In this document: positions 22,398 through 32,025 of the stretch, in pieces
Numbering within the stretch: the stretch's first letter is position 1
Layout: each line of letters starts with the position of its first letter
DNA from: Phytophthora quininea
Taxonomy: Eukaryota > Oomycota > Peronosporomycetes > Peronosporales > Peronosporaceae
Direction of reading: 5' to 3'
Length of the DNA: 64,000 nt
Assembly: GCA_011947345.1 (NCBI GenBank)
Contig: JAAVTG010000043.1
Location: 744,001 to 808,000, forward strand
Translations under genes and position numbers: made by a program
Notes under the pieces: model-generated
Told to the model about the DNA's origin: nothing
The model's input: the letters and a program-made list of their open reading frames with translations, nothing else
Database searches by the model: none

Positions 22398-23560
22398 ATG
22401 GCCAAGAAGTCCAAGAAGCCCGCCGCCGCCAAGCCCCAGGACGCCCCCAAGACGGCGGACGGCGGGCCTGGCCACGAGCCGCTTGGCCCCGACGAGACGC
22501 AGACCAAGTCGCAGCGCCGCCGCGCCTCGGAGAAGATCGACCAGCTGCTGGAGGCGCGGCCCGACCCGGAGGCGCTCGAGCAGCGCAACGTGCTGCCGAC
22601 GGCCTCGACCAACGTGGCGCCCACACTGCAGGGCGTGCAGAGGCAGCTGCAGCGCAAGATCAGCGCCGATGGGCTGGCGCACAAGCTCGAGGGCCGCCCT
22701 GACGTGCAGGAGCTGCAGGACCGCGCCATCGTGCACGGGGAGACGGCGTGGCGCCCAGTCTGCAGGCCACGCAGGAGAAGCTGCAGCGGCAGCTTAACTC
22801 GGACAAGGTGAACCAGCATCTGACCAAGCGCCCGTCGATCGACGAGCTGCGCACCACGGGGGTGCTGGAAACGAGCGCCGAGCTGGCGCCGAGTCTCACG
22901 GCCACGGCCAAGAAGCTCGAGAGGAACCTCGTGCAAAACCAGGTGTCGCACCTGCTCGAGTCGAGGCCCGAGAAGGACGAGCTGGTCTCGCAGAACATCC
23001 TGGAAGGTAGGTGGCGCCAAAGATTTTTCTTTTGCTGTGCTGCAGTGGTTAATGACGAGAGGAATTCCTCGCTGTGTCCTGTTGTGGCAACTCTCCAGGG
23101 CAAGACGCTGCAGTGGCACCAGTGCTGCAAGGCGCCAAACATCAGCTCGAGCGCCAGTTGAAGGCAGACCAAATTGCAAGACAGCTGCGCCATAGACCCT
23201 CCCTGTCCGAGCTGGAGGAAAAGGGTCTCATTGACGGTGAGGCAACTGGCGTCCGACATTCGGAGTAGCGGCATATCGACTGACGGGGTGGCGTTCTCGT
23301 TTGCTAGAGGGGAGTTGGGAGACGACGGTCTGCCGAGGAAGCGCTCAACGTCACAGCGAGCACGCTACGCGTTGGCGCTCAAGGCAGCCAGCCGAATTGC
23401 GGCCGACAAGTTGATCTCGGCGGATGAGAAGGCGCGTCTGAAGGATTTGATTCTGAGCGATGACGAAAAGGTCGTAGCTGCACTCGAGTGTTACGAGCTG
23501 GATGAGGATATTGAAGAAATGCTGGACACACTGTACCGCGTGGCGAAGGTGTCGACGTGA
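22398..23560 (+). CDS. RPEL-repeat (actin-binding) protein
   Basis: Exons 22398-23006, 23099-23236 and 23310-23560; one lost base near 22746 is needed, after which the length is an exact multiple of three (332 residues). At least five RPEL-type repeats are visible, with cores LLEARPDPEALEQRNVL, LEGRPDVQELQDRAIV, LTKRPSIDELRTTGVL, LESRPEKDELVSQNIL and LRHRPSLSELEEKGLI. RPEL motifs bind monomeric actin in animal MRTF and Phactr proteins. The N-terminus is Lys/Ala/Pro rich; the C-terminus is an acidic helical tail. Likely a cytoskeletal or actin-sensing protein. Confidence 0.8.
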
Positions 23561-23831
23561 TGAAGATTTACGTCGTGGAGGGAGCACCTCAAGGAGAAGA
23601 GCGTGGCGTTTGGTGGGTGCCATGGCGTGCATGTGCTCGAGCCTGTTGTTTCCATTACGAGTTGCCAATGATTCTGCATACAATAGGAATTCCTGTTGAT
23701 TCCAAGTTGTTCGTTGCCTCTATGCGGATCGCGTGTCCATAAAAGCATCTACGCCGTCACGAAGTGCGCTGAGTTAACAACAACATGAGTTAGTGGCAGT
23801 TCATCTGACAAATACAGCGAGCAGGGGCCCC

Positions 23832-24832
23832 TTACTTGATCTGCAGCAACGAGTCTACCACACCGAAGAAGGTGCGGTCTTCAAATGGCATGGCCTGCGT
23901 CGCAGGCGGCTCCGGATGCTGTAGCCACGCAGAAAACAGCAAGAGGTGGCCATTCATCGCGACGAAGTCCTTTTGCAGCTGTGCCGACAGAGGAGATGCA
24001 TGCGATAGCGTCTCCACCAGCGTGTAACTGGAGCGTGGGAAGCTTTCCTTGTCGCGAGTCCTATTCGGGTACAAAAATGTAAGTTCTCCATTGTCGATAG
24101 CACTACTGCTGCCGCCTTCACAAACCAGCACTCTTCGTCCTTGAGAAGGCCGTAGAGTTCTACGACTGCCTGGTACAAAGCCTTCTGCTGTTCCTTAGAC
24201 GCCTGCACAGCTACAGGGTCAGCAAATGACAGTAATTTTACCAGAAACACTTGCCTATCGTACCTCATCAACGCCTACGGAGAAGAACCACCCTGGCAAT
24301 TCCGAGCCATTCATGCCGATCGATCCAGCAACACCAGCAATCCTGGGGTCATCGATTTTCTTGACACTTGTCGAGAACGACAGCGCTTCTAGCAGCTCAC
24401 TGAGTCTGCACCAGCAGCAAACCACAAAGTTCTAAATTCGCTCCGTTCCTCGTTGCGACTGCACTGGCCACCAAACTTACTTGGAGTCGGAAGTAGTGCT
24501 CGATTGCAGTCTCCGGAAGGAAGAGATGACTATGCACTCGGTCTTGTGACCTGGCCACGCCTTGACTTGGCATTCTCGGTCGCAGAACAGCGCCGCATCG
24601 CAGTTGGAGCACCGCTAGAAATTAACACCTCATGAGTGACAACCTTCAGACCAAACAAACTGCTCGGTCCGACCTTCAAACTCGCAACGCCCTCCAGTTT
24701 CTGGCGGCAGTAGTGGCAGCCAGAGCCGATGATCCACACCTCACCGCCGTGCTGCTTAAAGTGCTCCAGCAGCCGCATCTCGGCCGCGGCAGTAGCGTCC
24801 TCGCACAGCTGGTCATACGTCTTGTCCGACAT
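23832..24832 (-). CDS. MYND zinc-finger protein, function unknown
   Basis: From the ATG at 24832 (MSDKTYDQLCEDA) the first exon carries GCHYC, and after an intron of about 62 bp ending at TTTCTAG (near 24619) the frame continues RCSNCDAALFCDREC and GHKTEC. Together these give the full Cys/His set of a MYND finger, a protein-interaction module. Later exons include SELLEALSFS, IAGVAGSIGMNGSELPGWF and ELTFLYPNRTRDKESF, ending at 23832. One base seems lost near 24140. The splice pattern after the finger is my best reading. No catalytic domain recognised. Confidence 0.6.
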
Positions 24833-25024
24833 TGCGTCTGAATGGAGACCGACTACTTCAATACAAACATCAAGATAAAGGACCACTATTCGGGTGATTC
24901 ACTACATATGGCTTCATCGATGGCGGAGCTGATGGCGATTCGATTCTGGCAGGGCGGCGACCGTGGGAACGTGTCCATAGGGCAGCAGCTAAGCAGCTTG
25001 GGCAGGATTTCTTACTGTAGTAAG

Positions 25025-25992
25025 TCAATCTAAGCGGAAGGTAAATATCCGCGGCACTCGTTTGCCCCGCAACGACACTTGTGTCCTGCAGCGTGACCAT
25101 CTCTCTCCACCGGCATGCATGATTCCAGCTCCATAGTCGAAGGTCAGCTCCTTGCCAGACTCGACCTGTCTCCTCGTGAAGAACAGCAGCCTCGGAACGT
25201 ACGAGTCCACGCACACGGCCGCCACCTCCAGGTTGGGGTCGCAGCTGTGGTTGAAGAATCGCGTCAAGCTGCCGCTGGTGGACGCGTCCACGTTGGTGCG
25301 CACGACGTCAAAGTCGACACCGGAGACGCCTCGCCTCGCCACGTGCTCCCTCAGCGACAGCACGTAGTTGACGCCCCTGGGGTCGTACTCGTTTCGGTAG
25401 CGCCTTTGCATCTCTCGACTCGAGACCAGCTCACCCGTGTACTCGCCCACGAACTCGCCTCGTTGGATGTCCTGCGCAGCTAACACGCCCCATCCTTTGC
25501 CAGCGCATGGGGCGACAGCAACCTGAACTTGTCGACCAAGCATCGCTCGACGACATCGCTCGTCGCTCTGCTGCTGTTTGGTGCGTACGTCGACCGGCAG
25601 CTTGTGCTGGTTGCTGACGGTCGGGGAAACTGCACCGCCGCGAGGTAGAGGAAGTTCATGAGCCGAAAGAGTCTCTCCAGTCGACTGCGAGTGCTTCGAG
25701 TTGCTAGCCGCACTGGGACTGGTATCGCCTCCTTCCCTAGAGAGACGTCCTGCAGCACAGCGTCCAGCCACGTGGCGATGGCTTTTCGAGTCTCTCTGCA
25801 CGCGCATCCGAGCGACACTGCCGAGCTCTCGTCCAGAAATCTGTAGAGAGATCGGTGCGGGGAGAACATGAGTGAAAGCACATCGGACAGAGAGGCGCTC
25901 CCTTTCGCGCACAGCTTCTTCATGCTCTGTAGCAGCTCCACTGGAGGATCGATCGTGTGAGTGGCCTGTCGATGGACGCTGTGGATTGGCAA
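25025..25992 (-). pseudogene. SET-domain methyltransferase, left-arm copy (frame-broken)
   Basis: Inverted copy of the intact gene at 40258-41223, with the same SET motifs (GKGWGVLAAQDI, RFFNHSCDPNLE, GKELTFDYG). It differs by one fewer C in a C run near 25624 and one fewer GA in a GA repeat near 25107; together these separate the N-terminal frame from SET and destroy the post-SET zinc site. The first fits the base-calling pattern, the second does not. Either a decaying duplicate or a mis-called sequence. Confidence 0.75.
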
Positions 25993-26141
25993 GGCGGAAG
26001 CAAGTCACCGCGCGATCGAACATGCTCACGGTGGGGGTGTTGTGTTGATATTGATGACATAGCTAGTTAGTGTATAGACTTGAGATGCTACTTGGTACTT
26101 GGCACGCTCAACGCGGTTCATAGGGACGAGAGATACAACTT

Positions 26142-26708
26142 TTACAACCGCAAGAAGCGCTCGACGACGTGCGGGATGGCCTGGCAGCCGTCGCACGCGG
26201 CGTCCCTCGACTGCGGCTCGGTCTTGCTGCTGACGGCCATGCGGATGAAGGCGGCGCAGAAGCTCCGCAGCAGCTTCTTGCGGCGCTCCACGCCCGTCGC
26301 CAGCTTGGCGTACAGCCGCGGCTGGGCCAGCGAGTACAGGATGAAGTGCATGTACTTGCTGCAGTACTTGCAGATGTGGCCGTCGTCGTGCTTGCGTTGC
26401 GCGTAGGCCCAGGCCTGGTAGCGCAGCTGGGCAAAGTCGGAGAAGCGGCGCTCGATCCGGTAGTCGGGTCTTGAGGCGGAGGCTGCGGGCGCGTTTCGTG
26501 TGGGGATGCGCGACGTGTGGTGCAGCAGGAAGACGTCCAGCACGTACAAGACGACGCCGTTGCGCTCGACGGTGGCGTTGATTTCGACGCGGTCGATGGT
26601 CTCGAGGAACGAGATGGGGCCGGCGGCCTTGCACGAGTGGGTGGGGGTGAGGACCACGGGCGTCAGGCGCTGCAGCTGTGGCAGCATCGAGATGGCGGCG
26701 GTCGGCAT
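26142..26708 (-). CDS. PX-domain-like protein, left-arm copy
   Basis: A 188-residue frame from the ATG at 26708 (MPTAAISMLPQLQRL). It has alternating hydrophobic strands (GVVLYVLDVFLLHH), the YRIERRFSDFAQLRYQ motif characteristic of PX phosphoinositide-binding folds, and an inserted CKYCSKY. A helical tail ends in VVERFLRL. PX domains bind PI3P on endosomes; lipid binding here is an inference. Nearly identical to the right-arm copy at 36743-37309. Divergent 5' sequence is partly duplicated upstream (see 26716-27034). Confidence 0.6.
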   Translation of the reverse strand: MPTAAISMLPQLQRLTPVVLTPTHSCKAAGPISFLETIDRVEINATVERNGVVLYVLDVFLLHHTSRIPTRNAPAASASRPDYRIERRFSDFAQLRYQAWAYAQRKHDDGHICKYCSKYMHFILYSLAQPRLYAKLATGVERRKKLLRSFCAAFIRMAVSSKTEPQSRDAACDGCQAIPHVVERFLRL

Positions 26709-26715
26709 GGTCGTG

Positions 26716-27034
26716 CTCGTAGTAGAGTTGGGCAGCACTGGAGAAATTCAAGAGTGATTGGCGAGCGAGATACTATTGTACTTCCCTGTGCTTGCCGGCG
26801 GCAACGACAGCAGCATGCAAGTCATGTAGCCATGTACCGCTCTTTAGCACGTTCAAGCGCGGCAGACGGGGCAGCCATGTGGATGATAGAGGCTCTCTCC
26901 GAAACGATCGTGCGAGGCAGGCGCCCGGGTTGTATGGGGCTGGTCATTCCCAGGCATATCTCTTCGGCAGACGCGAGGGTATCCGCAGACACGTAGTAGA
27001 TTTGGGCAGCACTGGAGAAATTCAAGAGTGACAG
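26716..27034. repeat. 41-bp direct repeat upstream of the PX-like gene
   Basis: The segment GGGCAGCACTGGAGAAATTC and its flanks occurs at about 26716-26757 and again at 26994-27034, about 278 bp apart. Both encode on the minus strand the same short beginning, MNFSSAAQ. The same duplication is present in the right arm (near 36410 and 36690), so it predates the inverted duplication. The stretch between has no other supported gene. Confidence 0.7.
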
Positions 27035-27249
27035 CTCGAATCACGACACAGACTAACGCTAGCGTATAACACATCGAATGGAGCGTGTCTCGCGAGTGTC
27101 TCCGTTCTCCGTTGCTTGTGGCGACGTTCGACGTTCGACGTTCGCAGTGTGTCGGACATGGTACTCGATCGGTCTATAACGATGATCTCTTTTACAGCAT
27201 GCACTGACCACACTACTAGCAATTGCATTCACACAGGTGTGCCAGTAGA

Positions 27250-27600
27250 AATTACCAGTTCGAAATACCCGCTTAGTTGACGACTCGTCAACTAACAAAA
27301 AGGCAACTTGCTCTTCTGCTTGGTTTGCCGGCACCACCCCTCGGTCGTCTTGACCAAAGCAGACAGCTTCCACTTCGAGTGCACTCACTGCTCGCTAGGC
27401 TTTCAGGCGTGATCTGTATGATGAAGTTCATCAGGGGCGGACGAGCCGCCATTGACTCTACCGTGCTTGTCTTTGCGGAAGGAAGACGAGTTCAAGCACA
27501 CCGCCGGCACGCCTCGCTGCGAGAACGTCCGCATCAGGAAGATCAAGCGCTGTGTCCTTGATGTGGGTGGACACTAACCACGCGTTTGGAGACGTCTTCC
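27250..27600 (+). CDS. Unidentified arm gene with a possible zinc ribbon (left copy)
   Basis: Reading plus, the frame around 27312-27405 shows CLVCRHH followed after 18 residues by CTHCSLGF, a CxxC...CxxC zinc-ribbon-like spacing. Downstream another frame reads DEFKHTAG and CENVRIRKIKRCVLDV near 27490-27560. Stops and frame changes prevent a full model. It is inverted and repeated at about 31050-31400. I do not recognise a family. Confidence 0.3.
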
Positions 27601-28104
27601 GGCGCTTGGGTCGGTCTCGACGGCCATGGAGTCTGCAGCAATGACCGAGCCTCACTCGCTTCGGAGCGGCTCTCACCGAGGGCCGACCCCATTTGCGCCG
27701 AACGAAATTCGCGAGCCGAAACGCGAGAAAGCAGAGCAGCAGACATTCAGTAAGGACTCGAGTCGTTGCATTAGATTTTCAGCACTGGATGCTGCACGCA
27801 GATACTTGCCACCAGCGAATGCTCGCAGCTTCTGGGGGCGATCTGGGGCTCGAGAACGACTGTCGAGCATCTTGACTATGGGAGAAGTCCGACACTAGGG
27901 CCAACTCAAATCGTTGGCACCAACGACGTCCCCTTCGCGGACCGGGTGATTGCTTGCGTGCACAACAGGCGATTTTACGAGCCCAAACTCGTGAGCTCTC
28001 TTCTCGCTGCTCCGGGAATTTCAGCCATACTTAAACACTCCACAGCTCGCGCACGTCACGGCTGCCGACTCTAGCAGCACCATGCTGGCTCGGTCACCGA
28101 CGCG

Positions 28105-28572
28105 TTGGATTCTACAGCTAAAGCTGCGTATGAGTCGATGTGCAAACTGATAGCAGATACTGTCGACAACATTCTCGAAGCGTGTGAACACATTGGCTAT
28201 GCTAACCTCACTCGGGATAGCCTTCGAGTTGTTGACGATTGGGACAGCAACAACCTCTTCCTCCTCTCGAACACGCTCCCTGTGCTCATAATGCCATACT
28301 GGGACAACTCCATCTATGCGCGGCATACCGTGCCAACATGGGAAGGTGATGCGTGCGTTTTCCATTTGAAGGATGCCTTTAGTGACCAAACGTCTCCAAT
28401 GGCAAGTTTTCGAGCTGTAAACAAAAGCGTCCGATACGAGAGGACTATCGAGTGGCTGAGACTTCCAGGAGGTGTTTGGAGGAACGGTTGGTACGAAGAT
28501 CCACAGGGCACGCGCTGGTACTCAGACATGCTAAGTTCCTGCTCTGGTACTCAATATTACTTGCCACTTTGA
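28105..28572 (+). CDS. Hypothetical protein fragment in the spacer
   Basis: A 155-codon frame without an obvious ATG start. Composition is protein-like and rich in Trp and Tyr (VVDDWDSNN, MPYWDNSIYARH, GGVWRNGWYEDPQGTRWYSD). An upstream in-phase stretch in another frame (PFADRVIACVHNRRFYEPKL, near 27930) suggests the gene once began near 27900. Unknown family; probably a decayed gene or transposon part. Confidence 0.35.
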   Translation: MDSTAKAAYESMCKLIADTVDNILEACEHIGYANLTRDSLRVVDDWDSNNLFLLSNTLPVLIMPYWDNSIYARHTVPTWEGDACVFHLKDAFSDQTSPMASFRAVNKSVRYERTIEWLRLPGGVWRNGWYEDPQGTRWYSDMLSSCSGTQYYLPL

Positions 28573-28776
28573 CTGTTTGACGTGCGCTCCGGCGAAGACC
28601 AAGATTGCTCGAATCCAGCCAAATGTGCGGCCGACTCGCATATCGAGTGGTGGGGGATTAAATTCAGTGTCGGCAACCGTGGACACGAGTTCAACTCAAT
28701 ATACACCGCAAAACGCAACCGAATTCGGTTTGGCATTGTACGAGTTAAGCGAACTAACTACAGTGCGTAGTGTTTC

Positions 28777-29733
28777 TTGCTTTCAAACGCGACGACCAGC
28801 CTCGTGCTGCTGCACTGGATTTTGGCACTCACTACACTTCACACAGGAGCATTGCGAGGCAAAAGTCAGTGGTTCAGCGGGGATATTAACTGCCTCGCGG
28901 GGTCCAGTACATTTATGTTCCTGCCGGTCGTCTCGCTGCCTCGCTTGAAAATGACATTGACAGCCTTTTGGACGGTGGGCTGTAAATCAGCAAACCGCTC
29001 TCTCAGAGACATGGTTTGTTATTTACCCAGCAATCGCTCACTTGGTGGCGATCTACTTCAGTCTGCTCAATCTGTTCGCGAAAGTTTCCCGTCGACGTGT
29101 ATCGGAAGCGCTGCTCACACCAACAGTGGTGACATTATGCTTAATGCACTACATTCGACAAGAAGTAGCGACGTCTGGCTGGCTGAGTGGTGTCGATGGC
29201 CGAGTGTCAACCGTGGTTTTTCAGACAAGGCGAGGACAGTTAGCAGACTATTTCACAACGGATATTGCGTGGAGAATGAACGGCCAGTGATTGAGCTGTT
29301 TGCTGCTAAGCTGTGCAGCCTAAGTTTGAATCTGTTGCCGTTGATTTTTACTCGTTCGTTCTCAATCGAGCGAGACGTTTCCATCGGGCTTAGTGGGGTG
29401 GACAAGGCACTTGCAATGCGAGCACGACACGATGGCGGTCTCGGCCGCTTGCTGAACTATCTCGTTGCTGTCATCAATATCAAAGAACGTTGTCTGTCGT
29501 TGACAAGACTAGCAGCAGCAATTTCCCCGTTATCAAGCGAAAACAAGCACGTAAATCGCGAGGCTCCGTTTATTCCGGAAGCAACCCTGGGTGTAGAACT
29601 CGTGGCCGCGGTCTGTACAAGTGGCGGCGAAGCGCAGCCAAACGCGTCGACAACATTTCACGAGGTTGCGCTTGTAAGCAGCTATGAACTAGCTCGACGT
29701 GGTGTTTGGGGACAAGTACCTCATCACATTTGA
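28777..29733 (+). CDS. Hypothetical open frame in the spacer
   Basis: A 318-codon open frame lacking a clear ATG start, with a hydrophobic beginning (TTSLVLLHWILALTTLH) and later a serine/leucine-rich body. Parts of other frames in the same stretch (VATSGWLSGVDGRVSTVVFQ near 29170) look equally protein-like, so the true coding frame is uncertain. No domain recognised. Confidence 0.25.
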   Translation: MLSNATTSLVLLHWILALTTLHTGALRGKSQWFSGDINCLAGSSTFMFLPVVSLPRLKMTLTAFWTVGCKSANRSLRDMVCYLPSNRSLGGDLLQSAQSVRESFPSTCIGSAAHTNSGDIMLNALHSTRSSDVWLAEWCRWPSVNRGFSDKARTVSRLFHNGYCVENERPVIELFAAKLCSLSLNLLPLIFTRSFSIERDVSIGLSGVDKALAMRARHDGGLGRLLNYLVAVINIKERCLSLTRLAAAISPLSSENKHVNREAPFIPEATLGVELVAAVCTSGGEAQPNASTTFHEVALVSSYELARRGVWGQVPHHI

Positions 29734-30189
29734 CGAATAGGACTTACTGTTGTGATATGACTGGTGGCGGACTTCTTGATGCAGATGCTGAGTCGGCCGG
29801 AGCAGCTGAAGGTGGCGCTGCTGGGCGCGAGCACAATGGCGGAACCGACGAACGACAGCCGCAGGTTCTGCTGTGAACAGACGCTGGTGGAAGGATCCCG
29901 CCTGAGATAAGCGAGCAGCTGAAAGGGCATATTTCGGGATCACCAGGAGCTCGAGCCCAAGATGGCTCACTCTCGAATTCGCGACGGAGCACGCAGGACT
30001 CGGGACAGATCAAGCCAAGACCAGTGCAGGAGGCGGACACGCGCAGAAGCGCCCAAGCTGACGACAGGTGCAGTGGACGACGGACGTAACGGTGGCTGGA
30101 CGACGGACAGCAACTGAAGGACGGACACGGACAGTAGGTAGCAGCAGGATAGTGTCAGGGCCGGTGACAGCAGGCACCGAGCTCACGCA

Positions 30190-30363
30190 GGAGGACCAGT
30201 GGACCATCACTACTGTGTTCACGTTGGAGGACCAGTGGACCATTACCGCTGTATTCACGTTGGAGGACCAGTAGCTCAGGCTACTGAGTTCACGTTGGAG
30301 GGCCAGTAGCTACGGCTATTGAGTCCACGTTGAGGACCAGTACCCCAGTGCTGTATCCACGTT
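30190..30363 (+). repeat. Five tandem copies of a 35-36 bp unit
   Basis: Units begin GGAGGACCAGT and end TTCACGTT at 30190, 30226, 30262, 30297 and 30332. Copies 1 and 2 are nearly identical and copies 3 to 5 diverge progressively. Such arrays are common in LTR U3 regions and minisatellites. Confidence 0.85.
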
Positions 30364-31049
30364 GGACGTGTTGGAGGGCCCGAGTAGACGTGCTTGGAGT
30401 TCACGAAGTACAGGACCGGCGGGCGAGGCTAGCCGAGTTCACGGAGATCGACGACACTTGCAACAGGAGCGTCGGTTAAAGAGGAGGAGGTAATATAAAT
30501 TGGTGTTGAGCACCGGCGCAGGACAGCGACTTGCACCCTGTCGGCCAGTAGTGTCCGGTTGTAGTAAAGTTTACACAGCGAACCTCGTGGCATCGACGCA
30601 CGAAAGCACTTGGGCTACGATTACCCAGGAGCAGGGGTTCCAGAAGCTCATTACACTGTCATCCCTGGCTCCATTCCGGTCCTTCTGCCACCTCTGGAAT
30701 CACCATGTGTTTGCTTGGGTCTTGCTTCCATCGGCTGCTGGAGGCGACGCTGAAATAGCAGGCGGCAGAGCACTAGGGCGCGTTGGGTCAGAGGTGTGGC
30801 GCCTCAATGACCCGCGGCTGCAACAAATTCGCTGGTGGCAAGTATCTGCGTGCAGCATCCAGTGCTGAAAATCTAATGCAACGACTCGAGTCCTTACTGA
30901 ATGTCTGCTGCTCTGCTTTCTCGCGTTTCGGCTCGCGAATTTCGTTCGGCGCAAATGGGGTCGGGCCCTCGGTGAGAGCCGCTCCGAAGCGAGTGAGGCT
31001 CGGTCATTGCTGCAGACTCCATGGCCGTCGAGACCGACCCAAGCGCCGG

Positions 31050-31400
31050 AAGACGTCTCCAAACGCGTGGTTAGTGTCCACCCACATCAAGGACACAGCG
31101 CTTGATCTTCCTGATGCGGACGTTCTCGCAGCGAGGCGTGCCGGCGGTGTGCTTGAACTCGTCTTCCTTCCGCAAAGACAAGCACGGTAGAGTCAATGGC
31201 GGCTCGTCCGCCCCTGATGAACTTCATCATACAGATCACGCCTGAAAGCCTAGCGAGCAGTGAGTGCACTCGAAGTGGAAGCTGTCTGCTTTGGTCAAGA
31301 CGACCGAGGGGTGGTGCCGGCAAACCAAGCAGAAGAGCAAGTTGCCTTTTTTGTTAGTTGACGAGTCGTCAACTAAGCGGGTATTTCGAACTGGTAATTT
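31050..31400 (-). CDS. Unidentified arm gene with a possible zinc ribbon (right copy)
   Basis: Inverted copy of 27250-27600, with the same CxxC pairs read on the minus strand and the same breaks. No family recognised. Confidence 0.3.
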
Positions 31401-31589
31401 CTACTGGCACACCTGTGTGAATGCAATTGCTAGTAGTGTGGTCAGTGCATGCTGTAAAAGAGATCATCGTTATAGACCGATCGAGTACCATGTCCGACAC
31501 ACTGCGAACGTCGAACGTCGAACGTCGCCACAAGCAACGGAGAACGGAGACACCCGCGAGACACGCTCCATTCGATGTGTTATACGCTA

Positions 31590-31899
31590 TGTTGGAAGTT
31601 GACTTGGAGGAAGGTGAGTTGCTGTCGAGGCTCTGCTCAAGATGGCGAATTGAAAAGTGATTGAGGGAGCTTACGAAAAACTAACTACACTGCATGCACT
31701 GCCAGACGCCTCATAGCCACCACGCCAAGCACGCCCCCTTCTCCGCTGGACCCGACGAGCACGGCACGAATCTTCAATGTGCCAACTGCAACTTGCCTTT
31801 CACGCTGACCTGTCATCTCGCGAAGTCTTAGTCGTCGATGCCGCTGTCGTCACAATTCGGTTTACTCACTCGGGTTCGACGCTCCGCTCTGATCCAACA
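31590..31899 (-). repeat. 3' LTR of Copia element 1
   Basis: 310 bp, no difference seen from 36074-36383. Directly inside it the minus strand reads AGTGGGAG (31900-31907), the probable polypurine tract. Confidence 0.95.
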
Positions 31900-32025
31900 C
31901 TCCCACTCGGCGAACTCCGAGTTCGTCACGAAAACGCTTGAACTTGATGACCCCAAGCGCCTTGGTAAAGTGGTCAGCGATCATTTCTGAGGTAGGGCAG
32001 TAGCTGATGTGCACGTCGCCCTCCT

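Larger units (their letters stand above)
24927..27820. repeat. Left arm of a 2.9-kb inverted duplication
   Basis: This arm matches 30827-41321 in reverse complement once the Copia element (31590-36383 plus its TSD) and the Harbinger element (37393-40188 plus its TSD) are removed: 2894 bp here against about 2897 bp there. It contains the SET copy, a PX-like gene and a third reading frame. Differences are scattered single bases and small indels, so the duplication is fairly young. Confidence 0.9.
27821..30826. other. Spacer of the inverted repeat: decayed unknown frames
   Basis: The unique 3-kb spacer holds three stretches of protein-like sequence on the plus strand (27900-28570, 28580-28770, 28780-29733) without a recognisable family, a tandem repeat at 30190-30363, and an AT-rich TATA-like site (ATATAAAT near 30493) followed by TTTACA at 30570-30575 that may mark a solo LTR starting near 29748. 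No matching target duplication found. Confidence 0.4.

Noticed and set aside
26029..26751. Long frame beginning MNFSSAAQLYYEHDHAD on the PX-like gene
   Set aside because: It overlaps the PX frame out of phase and is extremely rich in Arg, Ala and His, as expected for a shifted GC-rich frame.
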